Assembly: GCA_002729695.1 (NCBI GenBank)
Contig: PBYQ01000021.1
Span: forward strand, 1 to 64,000
From: Citromicrobium sp.
GTDB lineage: Bacteria > Pseudomonadota > Alphaproteobacteria > Sphingomonadales > Sphingomonadaceae
Reading direction: 5' to 3'
DNA length: 64,000 bases
Both the position numbers and the translations under genes were made by a program. The notes under the pieces were generated by a model. The model did not search any database and was not told where the DNA came from. It saw only the letters and a list, made by a program, of their open reading frames with translations. Of the stretch, positions 62,674 to 64,000 are shown in pieces (the first letter of the stretch is position 1; the number at the start of each line of letters is the position of its first letter).

Positions 62674-64000
62674 ATGGCAAGCGAAACCGGCACGATCATT
62701 ACCCGCTTCGCCCCATCGCCGACCGGCTACCTGCATCTTGGCGGCGCCCGCACCGCGCTGTTCAACTGGCTATACGCACGCCATCACGGCGGCAAGGTGC
62801 TGCTTCGGATCGAAGATACCGACGCGAAACGCTCCACCCAGGATGCGATCGACAAGATTTTCGCCGGGCTCGAATGGCTCGGGCTCGATTTCGACGCGCC
62901 CCCGGTTTTCCAGACCGACCGGGTCGAGCGTCATGCCGAGGTGGCGCACATGCTGCTCAAGCATGGCCACGCCTATCGCTGCTATGCGACGCCGGAAGAA
63001 CTGGAAGCGATGCGCGCCGAGCAGCGCGCGAACAAGCAGCCGATGCGCTACGACGGGCGCTGGCGCGATCGCGAGCCCGGCCCCGAGCAAGAGGGAGCAC
63101 CCTTCGCGGTCCGGCTGAAAGTGCCCAAGGAAGGCGAAACGAAGATCGTCGACGAAGTCCAGGGCACGGTGACGGTCAAGAACGAAGAAATCGACGATTA
63201 CATCATCCTGCGCGCCGATGGCACGCCGACTTACATGCTCGCGGTGGTGGTCGACGATCACGACATGGGCGTCACCCACGTCATCCGCGGCGACGATCAC
63301 CTGAACAACGCGTTCCGCCAGCTGCCGATCTACCGCGCCATGCAGCAGATCGAAGGCGGCTGGAACGACCCCGTCTACGCGCATGTCCCGCTGATCCACG
63401 GCAGCGACGGGGCCAAGCTTTCCAAGCGCCACGGCGCGGTGGGCGTGGAAGCCTATCGGGACGAGCTGGGCGTGTTGCCCGAGGCACTGTTCAACTACCT
63501 GCTGCGCCTCGGCTGGGGCCACGGCGACCGCGAGGAAATCACGCAGGCCGAGGCGATCGAGCTATTCGATCTCGATGGCGTGGGCAGGAGCCCTGCACGC
63601 TTCGACTTGAAGAAACTGCAGAACCTGAACGGGCACTACATCCGCGAGGCGGACGATACGCGACTGGCCGATCTCGTCGCTGCCGAGCTGGCGACGAATG
63701 GTACCGGCGATATCGATCGCGACCTGCTGGCGCGGGCCATGCCGGTGCTCAAAACGCGTGCGAAGGATACGCACGAACTGGCTGAAGACGCCCGGTTCCT
63801 CTTCGCCAAGCGCCCGCTCCAGATGACCGACAAGGCCGCCGCGCTACTCGATGACGAGGCGCGCGTGCGGCTGGGGCAGGTTCATGCCGCGCTGGCGGAT
63901 GAAACCGACTGGACGACCGATGGGCTCGAAGCGACTACCAAGGCGCTTGCGGAGCGGCTCGAGCTTGGTCTCGGGAAGCTGGCGCAGCCGCTTCGGGCGG
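62674..64000 (+). CDS. gltX: Glutamyl-tRNA synthetase, 3' truncated by the window
   Basis: 442 residues of a class I synthetase are visible and the frame runs off the right edge. The HIGH motif reads YLHLGGARTALFNWLYARHH, the KMSKS loop is KLSKRHG near residue 250, and DDYIILRADGTPTYMLAVVV is a GlnRS/GluRS block. Usual length is about 470, so some 30 residues are missing. The ATG follows AAGGAAG; an ATG at 62653 would add seven residues. Divergent from comEC with 30 bases between. Confidence 0.95.
   Translation, partial: MASETGTIITRFAPSPTGYLHLGGARTALFNWLYARHHGGKVLLRIEDTDAKRSTQDAIDKIFAGLEWLGLDFDAPPVFQTDRVERHAEVAHMLLKHGHAYRCYATPEELEAMRAEQRANKQPMRYDGRWRDREPGPEQEGAPFAVRLKVPKEGETKIVDEVQGTVTVKNEEIDDYIILRADGTPTYMLAVVVDDHDMGVTHVIRGDDHLNNAFRQLPIYRAMQQIEGGWNDPVYAHVPLIHGSDGAKLSKRHGAVGVEAYRDELGVLPEALFNYLLRLGWGHGDREEITQAEAIELFDLDGVGRSPARFDLKKLQNLNGHYIREADDTRLADLVAAELATNGTGDIDRDLLARAMPVLKTRAKDTHELAEDARFLFAKRPLQMTDKAAALLDDEARVRLGQVHAALADETDWTTDGLEATTKALAERLELGLGKLAQPLRA

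Overview
The window reads as a chromosomal core-gene segment of an alphaproteobacterium of the order Sphingomonadales, most likely Erythrobacteraceae. The grounds are high GC, very dense genes with ATGA/GTGA/TGATG couplings, a dusB-ntrY-ntrX-hfq-hflX cluster whose Hfq carries two Sm domains, an E1-beta pyruvate dehydrogenase subunit with its own lipoyl domain, a lexA gene with the alphaproteobacterial GTTC-N7-GTTC box, and extragenic repeats built on the CTTCGACAnGCTCAG core. I found no insertion sequence, integrase, phage block or CRISPR array.

Layout. 1-3.6 kb: broken E2 end, lipoprotein, membrane protein, thioesterase, lpdA (E3) and small proteins. 3.7-4.0 kb: tRNA-Ser(UGA) followed by two tandem copies of its 5' half. 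4.1-12.4 kb: a tightly coupled plus-strand run mltB-rlpA-dacA-tmk-holB-metG-tatD-MBL hydrolase. 12.5-21 kb: mazG facing a sulfotransferase, then the minus-strand dusB-ntrYX-hfq-hflX cluster. 21-25.5 kb: ispDF, cinA, and lipA with a COQ10-like gene, then an RNA-binding NYN protein. 25.5-32 kb: TPR protein, gyrA, YhhN, trmFO. 32-36.5 kb: EF-hand protein, NDUFAF6-like protein, and a TadG/TadE/TadE set. 36.5-39.6 kb: pdhB-pdhA and an FtsB-like gene. 39.8-45.9 kb: hpd, a VOC protein, mscS, DUF1499, tRNA-Arg(CCU), DUF1178, a nitrilase-family hydrolase, grxC and hsp20. 46.2-49.2 kb: tpiA-secG-pyrG on the minus strand. 49.4-60.4 kb: ppiD-trpE-(glycosidase-like, pip, YcxB-like)-trpG-trpD-trpC-moaC-moeA-lexA. 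60.4-64 kb: comEC and a 3'-truncated gltX.

Functional themes. Pyruvate dehydrogenase is split between two loci (E2/E3 at the left edge, E1 alpha/beta at 36.5-39 kb), and lipA supplies its cofactor. The tryptophan genes are chained to a periplasmic foldase and to molybdenum cofactor genes. lexA has its own promoter and SOS box inside the end of moeA.

The most interesting structures are a fold-back inverted duplication at the left edge (probably an assembly or amplification chimera), the tandem tRNA-Ser 5' halves, a tRNA-Arg 3'-end direct repeat, the double Hfq whose second domain has lost the rim arginines, a ROSE-type RNA thermometer before hsp20, a hairpin over the mscS ribosome binding site, two REP-like inverted pairs, a 27-nt dispersed operator-like repeat before lpdA and moaC, and three convergent gene pairs that share a CTAG for both stop codons.
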